Assembly: GCF_020991415.1 (NCBI RefSeq)
Contig: NZ_JAJMOY010000003.1
Coordinates: forward strand, 372,001 to 436,000
Direction of reading: 5' to 3'
Source: Flavobacterium sp. ENC
GTDB lineage: Bacteria; Bacteroidota; Bacteroidia; Flavobacteriales; Flavobacteriaceae
Length of the DNA: 64,000 nt
Shown piece after piece: positions 1 to 8,769 of the stretch. Within the stretch, counting starts at the first letter, position 1. Every line of letters starts with the position of its first letter. Under the pieces are notes generated by a model. The model had not been told where the DNA came from. It made no database searches and saw only the letters and a list, made by a program, of their open reading frames with translations. A program made the position numbers and the translations under genes.

Positions 1-1143
1 TCCGGAATGCCATTGATACGGATGGTCAGTAATGATTTTTACATCTACTTTTATTAGTTTCTGAATGTCTTTCCAGTACGGTTCCTCATCTTTACTGCAA
101 AATGAAATCGCTATTCCGCCATTTCCTGCACGTCCTGTTCTTCCAATTCGGTGTACATAAGTTTCAGGAATATTGGGAAGATCAAAGTTGATGACAAAAG
201 GCAGCTGGTCGATGTCAATTCCTCTCGCTGCAATATCGGTAGCCACAAGAACACCCACTTCTTTATTTTTGAAAGCATCCAGAACACGCTGTCTTGCATT
301 TTGAGATTTATCGCCGTGGATTGCTTCGGCGGGAATATCTTTTTTACGTAGCGCTTTTACAACATTATCAGCGCCGTGTTTGGTTCTTGAAAAAACCAGC
401 ACGTTTGATAAGTCTTCATTTTTTATTAAATGATACAGTAAATTTCTTTTTTCTGTTTTTTCTACAAAGTAAACACGCTGCTCTACATTTTCAGCCGTTG
501 AGGAAACAGGCGAAACTTCTACTTTTGCAGGATCCTGTAAAAACATTTCTGCCAGCTCGCGAATGGCAATAGGCATTGTAGCTGAAAATAATAAAGTCTG
601 ACGGTTTTTTGGCGTAAGCTTTACGATTTTCTTTACGTCGTTTATAAAACCCATATCCAGCATTTGATCTGCTTCATCCAAAACTAAAGTGTGAAGATGA
701 TCCAAATCAATAAAACCCTGTTTCTGTAAATCAAGCAATCTTCCCGGAGTGGCCACCAGAATATCGATTCCTTGTTTTAAGGTATCAACCTGTGGATTTT
801 GAGAAACCCCTCCAAAAATGGTTAATTGTGTCAGGTTGGTGTATTTGGCATAAGTTTCAAAACTTTGTCCAATCTGAACCGCCAGTTCACGTGTCGGTGT
901 AACTATAAGGGCACGAATTACTTTGGCTTTTTTAGTAGAGCCAACAATTCGGTGCAACTGATGTATAATTGGAATAGCAAATGCAGCTGTTTTTCCCGTA
1001 CCTGTCTGTGCACAGCCAATTAAATCCCTGCCTGCCAACACAATCGGAATAGATTGTTCCTGGATAGGAGTAGGGTTTAGGTAGCCTTCTTCAAATACGG
1101 CTTTTTGTATACTTTTTGAAAGTGATAAATCTTCGAATAACAT
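1..1143 (-). CDS. DEAD-box RNA helicase, RhlE-like (3' end outside window)
   Basis: ATP-dependent RNA helicase of the DEAD-box family, probably acting in ribosome assembly or mRNA turnover. The 381 visible codons start [20 protein letters not shown] and contain the whole motif series: Q motif ([10 protein letters not shown]), Walker A (AQTGTGKT), PTRELA, the DEAD box ([13 protein letters not shown]), SAT, and in the second RecA lobe [16 protein letters not shown] and HRIGRTGR. The frame stays open to base 1, so the C-terminus (often a basic tail in RhlE proteins) is missing. The start is the ATG at 1141-1143. The family is certain; assignment to RhlE rather than another DEAD subgroup is inferred from the short N-terminus before the Q motif. 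Confidence 0.93.
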   Translation of the reverse strand, partial: MLFEDLSLSKSIQKAVFEEGYLNPTPIQEQSIPIVLAGRDLIGCAQTGTGKTAAFAIPIIHQLHRIVGSTKKAKVIRALIVTPTRELAVQIGQSFETYAKYTNLTQLTIFGGVSQNPQVDTLKQGIDILVATPGRLLDLQKQGFIDLDHLHTLVLDEADQMLDMGFINDVKKIVKLTPKNRQTLLFSATMPIAIRELAEMFLQDPAKVEVSPVSSTAENVEQRVYFVEKTEKRNLLYHLIKNEDLSNVLVFSRTKHGADNVVKALRKKDIPAEAIHGDKSQNARQRVLDAFKNKEVGVLVATDIAARGIDIDQLPFVINFDLPNIPETYVHRIGRTGRAGNGGIAISFCSKDEEPYWKDIQKLIKVDVKIITDHPYQWHSG

Positions 1144-1276
1144 ATCTTAGGTATTAAGATTTTAGTTTTAAGTACTAAAATTCTGTGCAAAGATAGCTTT
1201 ATTCAGTCAATCGCCTGTTTGAATCCGGTTTTATTTGGCAAATGGACTAATTTTCAGCAGCTGTAATTTGCCTGTA

Positions 1277-2314
1277 TTAAATTTTTTCGTTGTTGGCTTT
1301 AATGAAATCAGTTATTAAATAGCCAATTAATTTTCCAATTAAATGATTGTTTGGCGATTGGTCCAAATCCGGTGCTCCTTCACAAATATGCAGATAAGTA
1401 GCGTTTTTATGTTCTCCGAAAAACGAAACAAACTGACGTAATTCTTCAATCGAAAATCCGCTGATGGTCATGGCGCTGCTGGCGATATTCGGTATGGCAT
1501 CCAGGTCAATTTCAATTCCAAAGGAATCTGATTTTACAAAATCCAGTGCATAAATCATTTCTTTATAGAATTCTTTTTCTTTTCGGATGTTTACGCTGTC
1601 ATAGGTATTATAGCGTACGCGGTCTTCGAGTTTCTTTATAATGTCCAGTACACTTTTGGAAGTGTAATTTTCGTGTAAACCAAAAATGAAATATTTTTTC
1701 AGGAAACCTTCTTCGTAGGCATAAGAGAATCCGTTACCGCTATGGCGGCCTTCAAGGATCCTGAAGTCAGAGTGCGCATCAAAATTAATGGCATTAACCG
1801 GTTTTCCTTTGGCAAGGGCAGAACCTTTTATATTTCCGTAAGCATTGTTATGGCCTCCTCCGATGATGATAGGTGTTTTTCCAGCCTTAACAATATTAAA
1901 GATGATATGTGAAACCTCCTTGTCAATTTTTTCTACCAGCTGACTTAGTTTCGAACGGTCATCAATATCATTAAAATCAAGATTTTCTACTTCGCGCATT
2001 TCTTCAGAAACATTGATTTGTCCGAGAACAATAATCTGACTTCCTTTTGCAAAGCGGTTGTGCTGAATGTTAGCGATGCTTTTTATGGCACTTTCCCAGG
2101 CTGATGCTGTTCCGGGTCTTCCGTAATTAGCACGCACACCAATATCTTCCGGAATTCCCAAAAGAACGTATTTAGCTTCACTTTCTTTCAGAAAATCAAT
2201 TTTATCAACTCCCTTTGGAACGATAATCATTTTTTCTCCGAACTTTATTTCACCACTTCGGTGATTTGTGACTTTTGCTAAATCATTAATAGTAAAAGGA
2301 ATTAATTTATCCAT
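1277..2314 (-). CDS. hutG: Formimidoylglutamase (ureohydrolase/arginase family)
   Basis: Probable formimidoylglutamase, which hydrolyses N-formimino-L-glutamate to glutamate and formamide in the last step of histidine degradation. The 345-residue protein carries the ureohydrolase manganese ligands: His155 in GGGHN, Asp179/His181/Asp183 in NFDAHSDFR, and Asp270/Asp272 in EIDLDAIP. These motifs alone would also fit arginase or agmatinase. The choice of HutG rests on hutI lying 1 kb away on the same strand. An unrelated convergent gene sits between the two, so hutI and hutG are not one simple transcript. hutH and hutU are not in the window. ATG at 2312-2314 with a TAnnTTTG box 17 bases upstream. 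Confidence 0.85.
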   Translation of the reverse strand: MDKLIPFTINDLAKVTNHRSGEIKFGEKMIIVPKGVDKIDFLKESEAKYVLLGIPEDIGVRANYGRPGTASAWESAIKSIANIQHNRFAKGSQIIVLGQINVSEEMREVENLDFNDIDDRSKLSQLVEKIDKEVSHIIFNIVKAGKTPIIIGGGHNNAYGNIKGSALAKGKPVNAINFDAHSDFRILEGRHSGNGFSYAYEEGFLKKYFIFGLHENYTSKSVLDIIKKLEDRVRYNTYDSVNIRKEKEFYKEMIYALDFVKSDSFGIEIDLDAIPNIASSAMTISGFSIEELRQFVSFFGEHKNATYLHICEGAPDLDQSPNNHLIGKLIGYLITDFIKANNEKI

Positions 2315-2331
2315 AAAAAAAAATTATTGTC

Positions 2332-2339
2332 CAAAAATA
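2332..2339 (-). promoter_or_regulatory. Putative -7 box of hutG
   Basis: TATTTTTG on the minus strand matches the Bacteroidota -7 consensus TAnnTTTG. It lies 17 bases before the hutG ATG, implying a 5' leader of roughly 12 bases. I see no TTG at the expected -33 position, so the promoter is only half supported. Confidence 0.45.
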
Positions 2340-2391
2340 ATATAATTGTATTAACTTACGTTATTACCTTATATTAATTCTTAAATTTGTT

Positions 2392-2399
2392 ATTAAAGA
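2392..2399 (+). promoter_or_regulatory. Putative -7 box of the coiled-coil protein gene
   Basis: TAAATTTG matches TAnnTTTG and stands 12 bases before the ATG at 2412, giving a very short leader. The -33 TTG is not evident. It is divergent from the hutG promoter, with about 50 bases between the two boxes. Confidence 0.45.
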
Positions 2400-2411
2400 A
2401 AATTATTAAAT

Positions 2412-3290
2412 ATGGAAAACCCAAAGAACAACAACTCAAGTCTAAAAGCGGTAATCGCAGTTTTAGCAGTCCTACTTATTGGTAGCTTAGTGTATATTTT
2501 TAAATTATCATCTGATACAGATGTAGTTAAAACAGAACTTACCACAACTATGACAGAGAAAGAATCTGTTATGAAAGATTTACAGGAATTAAAAGCAACG
2601 TATGATGCTGCCATTGCAGAAAATACTTCTATGTCTGATGAATTAATTCAGGAAAGAGATAAAGTAGTTGCTTTAATGGATGATTTAAATAAATCTAAAG
2701 GTGATGTTTCTAAATATAGAAATCAGGTACAGGGTATGCAGACTAAAATGAAAACTTTAGTTGCTGAAAACGATGAACTGAAAAAACAAAATGGTGTTTT
2801 GACAGTTCAGAGAGACAGTACTATTGTGGTTTTAGGTGAATCTAAAAAATTCAACGAAGTTTTAGTAGGCCAAAACGAAGAATTGGCTAAAACAGTTGAA
2901 AAAGGTTCTAAGTTATCTGTTTTGAATACAAAAACTGCAGCGTACAAATTAAGAAGCTCAGGAAAACAAATCGAAACTGATAAAGCAAGCCGTGCAGACG
3001 TTCTGAAAATAAGTTTTACTATTGCTGAAAACCAAATTGCTAAATCCGGAGATAAAACGTACTATGTACAGGTTATCGATGCTAAAAACAATGTTTTAGG
3101 AGATAAGAAAACAGAAAGCTTTGGTGACAACACTCTAACGTACAGTTTTAAAACTACAGTGCAGTACGAAAACAAAAGCGTAAATGTTGTGGAAGATTTA
3201 CCAGGTAAAGATTTCGTTAAAGGAACTTATTTTATCAATGTTTTTGATAATGATGAGTTAGTTTCTAAAACTAGTTTCTCTTTAAGATAA
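2412..3290 (+). CDS. Membrane-anchored coiled-coil protein of unknown function
   Basis: Not assigned to a family I can name. The 292-residue protein has a short polar N-terminus, one hydrophobic helix at about residues 12-30 (VIAVLAVLLIGSLVYIF), then a long charged heptad-rich stretch at about 35-160 that looks like a coiled coil, and a C-terminal beta-rich domain at about 180-292. This fits an inner-membrane anchor with a periplasmic coiled coil and a globular end. Comparable flavobacterial proteins are sometimes labelled as chromosome-partitioning or Smc-like, probably only because of the coiled coil. The gene is monocistronic, with its own -7 box and a shared terminator. Confidence 0.8.
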   Translation: MENPKNNNSSLKAVIAVLAVLLIGSLVYIFKLSSDTDVVKTELTTTMTEKESVMKDLQELKATYDAAIAENTSMSDELIQERDKVVALMDDLNKSKGDVSKYRNQVQGMQTKMKTLVAENDELKKQNGVLTVQRDSTIVVLGESKKFNEVLVGQNEELAKTVEKGSKLSVLNTKTAAYKLRSSGKQIETDKASRADVLKISFTIAENQIAKSGDKTYYVQVIDAKNNVLGDKKTESFGDNTLTYSFKTTVQYENKSVNVVEDLPGKDFVKGTYFINVFDNDELVSKTSFSLR

Positions 3291-3310
3291 GAAAGAGGTT
3301 TATAAAATAA

Positions 3311-3340
3311 AAAAGAGGAGTTTTTAAACTCCTCTTTTTT
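3311..3340. terminator. Bidirectional intrinsic terminator
   Basis: A-rich flank, stem AAAGAGGAG / CTCCTCTTT with a short T/A loop, then a run of T. It sits between the convergent coiled-coil gene and hutI and has a U-tract in either direction, so it can end both transcripts. Confidence 0.85.
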
Positions 3341-4579
3341 TTATGCTAAAATTTTTCCTTCGAGAAAAACACTTTCAATCAAATTGCTTCCAAACGCATA
3401 TGGAATCTGGTAATAGGATGAAACAGGTTTTGTGAGGATTAAGTTGGCTTTTTTTCCTTTTGTAATACTTCCGTGTGTTTCCGAAAGTCCCATTGCATAA
3501 GCCCCGTTTATCGTGGCGGCATTTATAGCTTCTTCGGGAGTCATTTTCATTTTGATGCAGGCCGTGGCTACCACAAAATTCATATTTCCGGATGGAGTAG
3601 AGCCGGGGTTAAAGTCGGTTGCCAGAGCCAAAGGCAATCCCGCTTTTATCATTTCGCGCGCAGGCGTGTATGGAATACTCAGAAAGTAAGAACAGGATGG
3701 TAAAGCAACGGGCATCGTTTCCGTGCCTTTTAAAGCTTCAATGTCTTCCGGGGTCATAACTTCAAGATGATCGACAGAAAGGGCTTTAAATTTGATTCCG
3801 GCCTGAATTCCCCCAATAGAATTAAACTGATTCACATGAATCTTCGGAATCAGACCGTATTGTATTCCCGCTTCCATGATTTTTTCGGTTTCTTCTACAG
3901 AAAAATACCCTGTCTCACAAAAAACATCAATATAATCAGCGAGTGTATGCTTGGTAATTTCCGGAAGCATTTTGGTAATAATCTCATCGATATAACCTGC
4001 TTTGTTTTCTTTGTAGTGTAATGGAAAAGCGTGAGCACCCAAAAAAGTCGCTTTTATGGCAATTGGATAATTTTCTGCGAGTTTTTTTATCACGCGAAGC
4101 ATCTTTAATTCGCCTTCTGTTGTTAAACCATATCCTGATTTTATTTCAACGGCCCCGGTTCCTAGATGCATTACTTCTTCTAAGCGAAGTTTGGACTGCT
4201 CGTAAATTTCCTCTTCAGAAGCTGCATTTAATTTAAGGGCTGAATTTAAGATTCCGCCGCCTCGATTGGCGATTTCTTCGTAGGAAAGTCCGTTAATCCG
4301 GTCTACAAACTCCTGCTCGCGGTTCCCGGCGTATACGATATGGGTGTGACTGTCGCACCACGCAGGTAAAACGATTCGCCCGGTGGCATCAATAATTTTA
4401 TCTGCCTTAATTTCAGGAAGGTCTTTCATCTCGCCGAAATCAGCGATTAGATTCTCTTCTAAAATTAAAAAAGCATTTTTGATGGAGGGAAGCACTGCCA
4501 TTTCGGATCCTGAAACTTTAGAAACGGAAGTTTCCCGAACCTGCAGCAGTTCTTTTATATTAGTAATTAAAGTTATCAT
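3341..4579 (-). CDS. hutI: Imidazolonepropionase
   Basis: Hydrolyses 4-imidazolone-5-propanoate to N-formimino-L-glutamate, the third step of histidine catabolism, in the cytoplasm. At 412 residues it has the usual length. Visible landmarks are the amidohydrolase metal motif CDSHTH (His78, His80) followed by IVYAGNREQEF, the glycine-rich GGGILNS, EIKSGYG, GAHAFP, and the late metal Asp in LATDFNPGS. No signal peptide, as expected. Its product is the substrate of the HutG-like enzyme encoded nearby. The stop codon directly abuts the shared terminator. Confidence 0.95.
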   Translation of the reverse strand: MITLITNIKELLQVRETSVSKVSGSEMAVLPSIKNAFLILEENLIADFGEMKDLPEIKADKIIDATGRIVLPAWCDSHTHIVYAGNREQEFVDRINGLSYEEIANRGGGILNSALKLNAASEEEIYEQSKLRLEEVMHLGTGAVEIKSGYGLTTEGELKMLRVIKKLAENYPIAIKATFLGAHAFPLHYKENKAGYIDEIITKMLPEITKHTLADYIDVFCETGYFSVEETEKIMEAGIQYGLIPKIHVNQFNSIGGIQAGIKFKALSVDHLEVMTPEDIEALKGTETMPVALPSCSYFLSIPYTPAREMIKAGLPLALATDFNPGSTPSGNMNFVVATACIKMKMTPEEAINAATINGAYAMGLSETHGSITKGKKANLILTKPVSSYYQIPYAFGSNLIESVFLEGKILA

Positions 4580-4634
4580 GATGTTGATTTAATATATATA
4601 CAATGCTGTTTTTAAGTGATATAGAGGAAAAATA

Positions 4635-4696
4635 AAAACACAAATTTTACAAATTATCACCAATCAATTCGTGAAAATCTGTGAAATTTGTGTTTT
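4635..4696. repeat. Intergenic inverted repeat
   Basis: Perfect 13-bp arms AAAACACAAATTT (4635-4647) and AAATTTGTGTTTT (4684-4696) flank about 36 bases. It lies in the gap upstream of hutI and resembles the 'cacgaatt' inverted repeats at 60160 and 63132 in layout and wording. Confidence 0.6.
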
Positions 4697-4743
4697 ACTA
4701 TTGAAATTTGGAATTTAAAAATTGAAAATTTGTTTTTTTATTG

Positions 4744-5793
4744 TTATTCTGAAACGCTTATTTCAAACATTTTCTCCCAGTATTTTCCGGTAACAAAAAT
4801 AGTTTTGGTTTGCGGATTGTAAGCAATTCCGTTTAGAACTTCAGCTTGCGGATGTTTGATGAATTTACGCAATTCAGACATGTTCAAAATTCCTTCCACT
4901 GCTCCGGAAATTGGATTCACCACAGCAATGGCATCTTTTTGCCACACATTTACATAAAATTTCCCGTTGATGTATTCCAATTCGTTGATGGCTTTGATCT
5001 TTGAAGTTCCGGAATACACGTTGATATAATCTATTAATTTCTGATTCGCCGGATCCATTTTCCAGATTTTCTCCGTTCCGTCAGAATGGTAAATGTATTT
5101 TCCGTCATTCGTCATACCCCAGCCTTCAAGATCTTTATCGTATTTGAATTTTTTTTCAAGTTTGAAAGTCTTTGCATCGTAGATAAAACCTGTTTTTTCT
5201 TCCCATGACAACTGAAATATTTTTCCGTTGATAAAAGTAATTCCTTCTCCGAAATATTCACCGGGAAGATCAACCTGCGTAATTACTTTACCGGTTTTAT
5301 AATCGACTTCCCTGAAATAAGAATCCCCTTTTTGCCCGGTGCTTTCAAATAGAACACCGTCATGAAATTCCAGACCTTCGGTGAAAGCTTTTGTATCGTG
5401 AGGATACGTATTTAGGATTTTATATTTCATTAATTTTGGTTCGATATCGGAAACCAATTCGATTCTTTTGGTTGCATCAGACCATTCAGAACCATAATAA
5501 GCGGTTGCTTTTAAGTATTGGTATCCTAATTTTTGATCTTTTAATTCAAATTTGAATTTCTCAGCACCTTTTGTGCTTCCCACTTTTTTATCGTTTACCA
5601 AATAAACAATGCTGTCAATTTCTTTCGAATTTGGATTTAAAATAGCGATAGAAACGGATTCTTTTGAGGTAAAATGTGCCGGAAAAGCCGAATCATCGAT
5701 TGTAAATAAAGAATTTTCACCTTTTTTTGCACCGTTACATCCGATTAATGTGATTCCTAATAAAATGACAGCTAGGAAGTTATATTTTTTCAT
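4744..5793 (-). CDS. Glutaminyl-peptide cyclotransferase, lipoprotein
   Basis: Glutamine cyclotransferase of the plant/bacterial beta-propeller type, which turns N-terminal Gln of peptides into pyroglutamate. Starting at ATG 5791-5793 gives 349 residues with a lipoprotein signal (AVILLGITLIGC, Cys19), then an Ig-like segment (about 35-120) and a propeller with recognisable blade text such as FTEGLEFHDGVLFESTGQKG and LNGIAYNPQTKTIFVTGK. The frame stays open upstream to about 5937, but that extension would run antisense through the 4.5S RNA gene and remove the signal peptide, so I reject it. Likely periplasmic or attached to the outer membrane. T9SS substrates often have N-terminal Gln after signal cleavage, which gives this enzyme plausible clients. 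Confidence 0.88.
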   Translation of the reverse strand: MKKYNFLAVILLGITLIGCNGAKKGENSLFTIDDSAFPAHFTSKESVSIAILNPNSKEIDSIVYLVNDKKVGSTKGAEKFKFELKDQKLGYQYLKATAYYGSEWSDATKRIELVSDIEPKLMKYKILNTYPHDTKAFTEGLEFHDGVLFESTGQKGDSYFREVDYKTGKVITQVDLPGEYFGEGITFINGKIFQLSWEEKTGFIYDAKTFKLEKKFKYDKDLEGWGMTNDGKYIYHSDGTEKIWKMDPANQKLIDYINVYSGTSKIKAINELEYINGKFYVNVWQKDAIAVVNPISGAVEGILNMSELRKFIKHPQAEVLNGIAYNPQTKTIFVTGKYWEKMFEISVSE

Positions 5794-5848
5794 AGTTAAA
5801 AATTTGAATAAGCCAATATACGACGATATTTTTATAGCAACAAAGCTC

Positions 5849-5878
5849 TTGCAAAAATATAAAAAGATTGTATATTTG
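5849..5878 (+). promoter_or_regulatory. Promoter of the 4.5S RNA gene
   Basis: TTG at 5849-5851, exactly 19 bases, then TATATTTG at 5871-5878: a perfect match to the Bacteroidota sigma-A promoter TTG-N19-TAnnTTTG. The RNA begins about 5 bases downstream. Confidence 0.9.
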
Positions 5879-5882
5879 CACC

Positions 5883-5975
5883 GGCAAGTCCTACACGACC
5901 AGCTCCTGCAGACTCCCCCAGGATGGGAACATAGCAAGGGTACGTGGTTGAGCGGTGCGATGTAGGTCGCTTGCC
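5883..5975 (+). ncRNA. ffs: Signal recognition particle RNA, small bacterial (4.5S) type
   Basis: About 93-nt RNA that binds Ffh and targets membrane and exported proteins. The ends pair (GGCAAG at 5883-5888 with CTTGCC at 5970-5975). The apical hairpin shows the conserved SRP domain IV: CCCCCAGG, a short AUG/CAU stem closed by a GGAA tetraloop, then AGCAAGGG, forming the asymmetric and symmetric loops seen by Ffh. The 3' half GAGCGGTGCGATGTAGG is the usual distal stem text. There is no Alu domain, so this is the short form. Perfect promoter upstream. Confidence 0.93.
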
Positions 5976-6022
5976 ATTTTTTATTTTATCGAAATTCTTT
6001 TTTAGAATTAATACAAAAGCGG

Positions 6023-6046
6023 TCTTCCTTATGGAGGATTTTTTTA
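6023..6046 (+). terminator. Likely terminator of ffs
   Basis: TCTTCC / GGAGGA stem with a TTAT loop, followed by seven T. It lies about 47 bases past the mature RNA end, so a 3' trailer would need to be processed. Confidence 0.6.
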
Positions 6047-6059
6047 TTTTTGGACCTGT

Positions 6060-6160
6060 CGGAAGTTAGAAGTAATATGTGAGAGGTTAGAAGTTTTACC
6101 TAATGCATTCAGATCTAATTATAGACAATCACATTTAACGTATTAACATTTAACATCTAA
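6060..6160. repeat. Word-type intergenic repeat (gttagaag / ctaacc)
   Basis: The gap before the short-chain dehydrogenase gene holds repeats of 'gttagaag' on the left and 'atttaac' / 'tctaacc' on the right, giving a loose inverted repeat. No gene is seen. Confidence 0.45.
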
Positions 6161-6167
6161 CCTAATA

Positions 6168-6971
6168 ATGAATAAAGTCGTTTTAATTACCGGAGGATCT
6201 TCAGGGATCGGAAAATCTATTGGAGAATTTTTACATCAAAAAGGATTCACCGTTTACGGAACCAGCCGAAATCCTGAAAAAGTATTTAATTCTGTTTTTC
6301 CTCTTGTAGCCTTAGATGTTCGAAATGCAGATTCCATACAAACGGCGGTTGCAAAAATTATTGCCACGACCGGACGTTTAGATGTCGTAATTAATAATGC
6401 AGGAGTTGGCATTACCGGACCTTTGGAAGAAATTCCGATGCAGGAAATCAAGAATAATTTCGAAACCAACTTCTTTGGTCCGATTGAGGTCATGAAAGCT
6501 GTTTTGCCTCAAATGCGCGAACAAAAATCAGGTCTGATTATCAATATTACCTCTATTGCGGGCTATATGGGATTGCCCTACAGAAGTGTTTATTCGGCTT
6601 CAAAAGGGGCACTGGAACTCATTACCGAAGCCTTGCGTATGGAAGTTAAATCTTTCGGAATCGATATCACCAACGTGGCACCGGGCGATTTTGCGACTAA
6701 TATTGCTGCGGGACGTTATCATGCCCCTGTAATTTCAGGTTCTGCCTACGAAAAAGTGTACGGAGACGTCCTTTCTACCATGAACGAACACGTAGATTCC
6801 GGAAGCGATCCGAACGAAATGGCTGAAGCAATCTATAAAATCATGCAGGCTAAAAAGCCAAATGTGCACTACAAAGTGGGTGTTTTTATGCAGAAATTTT
6901 CCATCGTATTAAAGCGAATTCTTCCGGATACGGTTTATGAGAAGATGTTGATGAATCATTATAAGTTGTAA
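6168..6971 (+). CDS. Short-chain dehydrogenase/reductase
   Basis: Classical SDR of 267 residues with an NAD(P)-binding Rossmann fold: TGGSSGIG at residues 8-15, the structural NNAG at 76-79, catalytic Ser129, and the active-site pair Tyr142/Lys146 in YSASK. The basic residue in TSRNPEK after the second strand suggests NADP preference. The substrate cannot be told; proteins of this form reduce ketones, retinoids or lipid intermediates. Single gene with no partner nearby. Confidence 0.88.
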   Translation: MNKVVLITGGSSGIGKSIGEFLHQKGFTVYGTSRNPEKVFNSVFPLVALDVRNADSIQTAVAKIIATTGRLDVVINNAGVGITGPLEEIPMQEIKNNFETNFFGPIEVMKAVLPQMREQKSGLIINITSIAGYMGLPYRSVYSASKGALELITEALRMEVKSFGIDITNVAPGDFATNIAAGRYHAPVISGSAYEKVYGDVLSTMNEHVDSGSDPNEMAEAIYKIMQAKKPNVHYKVGVFMQKFSIVLKRILPDTVYEKMLMNHYKL

Positions 6972-7001
6972 AAGTGAACTGATAATTGGTGATTACTATA
7001 A

Positions 7002-7033
7002 ATGAAACGCTTAGCATTTGCATAGCGTTTCAT
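7002..7033 (+). terminator. Stem-loop after the SDR gene
   Basis: Perfect 10-bp stem ATGAAACGCT / AGCGTTTCAT around a 12-base loop, 30 bases past the SDR stop. It lacks a T-run on either strand, so it may protect a 3' end rather than terminate. Confidence 0.4.
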
Positions 7034-7155
7034 AAGATATACTTCTTAAATCAAGGGCTTGTATTTAAATTAATTGGTGTAATCTAATATTGCGTTCAAG
7101 TACTTTATTGAAGTTTACAAATTGATAATTGAAAATGATGTCGCCACCAATCATT

Positions 7156-7584
7156 TTACTTATAATTTTTCAAAATAAGTTCAATATTTTTATTATCAGA
7201 GAGATCCCAATACCACCATTTATATGTGTCAACTTTTTCAGTTTCAAATCTTTTTTGGTATGCTATTTTAAATAAATTTAAAAGTAATATTAGCGATTTA
7301 TTGAGTTCGTTTTCAGGAAGTTCCAGAAGTCTTTTTAGATTATGTGTAGCAACTCCTTTTTGTATTAATACACATGGTGTGTATGTTTTTCTCAATTTAC
7401 TTTGTTCTATAGCAGGCTCAATATCTTCATCTTTTGCTTTAGATTGTAAAATGAAAAAAAGCAGATCGTTTAGATATTTTTTTTTCTCATTTAAATCAAA
7501 AGAATTAAAGACAACTATCAAATCTTCTATATCGATGACATTCTGTGCATATTTATTAACTTCTATTTCTTTTGCTATTTCCAT
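7156..7584 (-). CDS. DUF5958-like small protein
   Basis: 142-residue predicted cytoplasmic protein with no signal or membrane segment. The text TYTPCVLIQKG, LPENELNKSLILLLNLFKIAYQKRF and WWYWDLSD resembles the Bacteroidota family I recall as DUF5958; this is from memory and unconfirmed. It lies at the 3' end of a minus-strand set holding a toxin remnant and a DUF4304 immunity-type gene, so an accessory or immunity role is possible. Function unknown. Confidence 0.65.
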   Translation of the reverse strand: MEIAKEIEVNKYAQNVIDIEDLIVVFNSFDLNEKKKYLNDLLFFILQSKAKDEDIEPAIEQSKLRKTYTPCVLIQKGVATHNLKRLLELPENELNKSLILLLNLFKIAYQKRFETEKVDTYKWWYWDLSDNKNIELILKNYK

Positions 7585-7867
7585 TAATTTAATTTAATTG
7601 CTTTCAGGGATACAATTGATGTATATTTTCTGTTTGAATTGCATAAGTAAAAATGCCAGCATCACGCTTCATTTTTATCAGTTGTTGGTTTGCTGGAAAT
7701 TTAATTGTAAGGTATACAATAATAAACAAAATAGGTTACACAATTGCTTTACCTCTTATTTCCTCTGGTATGCTAGAATAAATAGGTGTATAAATTGTAT
7801 TACAATATGACACTAAATCATCATATTCCCGCTCCGTTATGGAGTGGCTTTATTTAATTGCTATCTA

Positions 7868-8314
7868 TTATATTGTTAAATTAAAGTATTTCAGTACCGA
7901 AGGTGGTATTGTATACAAAAACTCTTTTTTCTTCAAAACTTTTAAAACATCATCTTCACTAAAAACCGATTCCACCTCATTTACTACTTTTTTATTGATT
8001 ATTTCTTTTAAAAGAGAAAACCTTTTATCTCTATCAATATCATTCTCCAAATTAAGTAAATCATTTAGTTCTTTTTGGTGTTCTTTTTCATTAAATGCTA
8101 AACGAGTATCTACATGAGAAGTCCAATTATCAAGAGGCAAATTATTCAATATATATCCATAATTAATATAAAAAGCATTACTGTATTGCGATTTTTGCAG
8201 ATTTATAATTCTGTTAATTGATTCTCCATTTGAAATCCAATTGTTTCCTTTTCGTTTGAATTCTAAGGGTGTGAAAATTTCATCCATAAATTTAACTAAT
8301 TCCTTTTTCTCCAT
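7868..8314 (-). CDS. DUF4304-type protein, probable immunity protein
   Basis: 148 residues, cytoplasmic, no signal peptide. The pattern LEFKRKGNNWISN followed by INLQKSQYSNAFYINYGYIL is what I know of DUF4304 proteins, which commonly lie next to contact-dependent or Rhs-type toxins. The gene starts 11 bases after the end of the decayed toxin C-terminus at 8325, the classical toxin-then-immunity order. The family call is from memory; the immunity role is inferred from position. Confidence 0.72.
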   Translation of the reverse strand: MEKKELVKFMDEIFTPLEFKRKGNNWISNGESINRIINLQKSQYSNAFYINYGYILNNLPLDNWTSHVDTRLAFNEKEHQKELNDLLNLENDIDRDKRFSLLKEIINKKVVNEVESVFSEDDVLKVLKKKEFLYTIPPSVLKYFNLTI

Positions 8315-8324
8315 TTTTTACTTT

Positions 8325-8756
8325 TTAGTATGTATCTAAAACTGTAGTCCAAATTGTTCCAGGATAAGCTTCTTCAAAAGCCGCCTTATAATTTTTTAAT
8401 TGTTTTTTTTCCGCTCTCATCGCTCGTGGATTGAATGGTTTTAGTTCATAAATTGTCTTTGTGCTAAAATCAACAAAATCTGGACGAATACCTTTTATTC
8501 CTCTGTATTACTTTATAGCGACGTCTGCAACTTCATCTGCAACTTTATATGCCGTATGCATCTCTTGACCAATTTTCATTGTCGATTTAGTATATTTAAT
8601 ACCTTTGGCCGCATCTCCAACATATGGAATTATAGAAATTACCGCAATTGCTGCATTTGCATTTTGTCCCCTTCCTAAATAAATAAGAGCATTAATTCCA
8701 TCAACTATTCCTGAAGGGGCTGCAGCTCCTAAGCCCCAGCTCCCCGAAGTCTTCAT
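8325..8756 (-). pseudogene. Remnant of a polymorphic toxin C-terminus (nuclease-like)
   Basis: One frame covers this stretch but is cut by a TAA at 8508-8510. Before it lies a glycine/alanine-rich pre-toxin segment (GRGQNANAAIAVISIIPYVG, DAAKGIKYTKS) like those in Rhs/YD proteins. After it lies RPDFVDFSTKTIYELKPFNP, then a lysine-rich helix and TIWTTVLDTY, which reads as a restriction-endonuclease-fold toxin tip: the D...ExK spacing is visible in DFVDFS...YELK. The large N-terminal delivery part is missing; upstream there is only another gene. So this is an orphaned, probably dead toxin end kept next to its immunity-type gene. Confidence 0.7.
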
Positions 8757-8769
8757 AGAATGCGCAGCT

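Noticed and set aside
5794..5937. N-terminal extension of the glutaminyl cyclotransferase frame
   Set aside because: It would run antisense across the 4.5S RNA gene and its promoter and hide a clear lipoprotein signal; the ATG at 5791-5793 is the start.
7598..7867. Plus-strand frames and a CCGCTCC/GGAGTGG hairpin near 7828-7846
   Set aside because: The frames show no family text; the hairpin has no good T-run and may be a chance fold.
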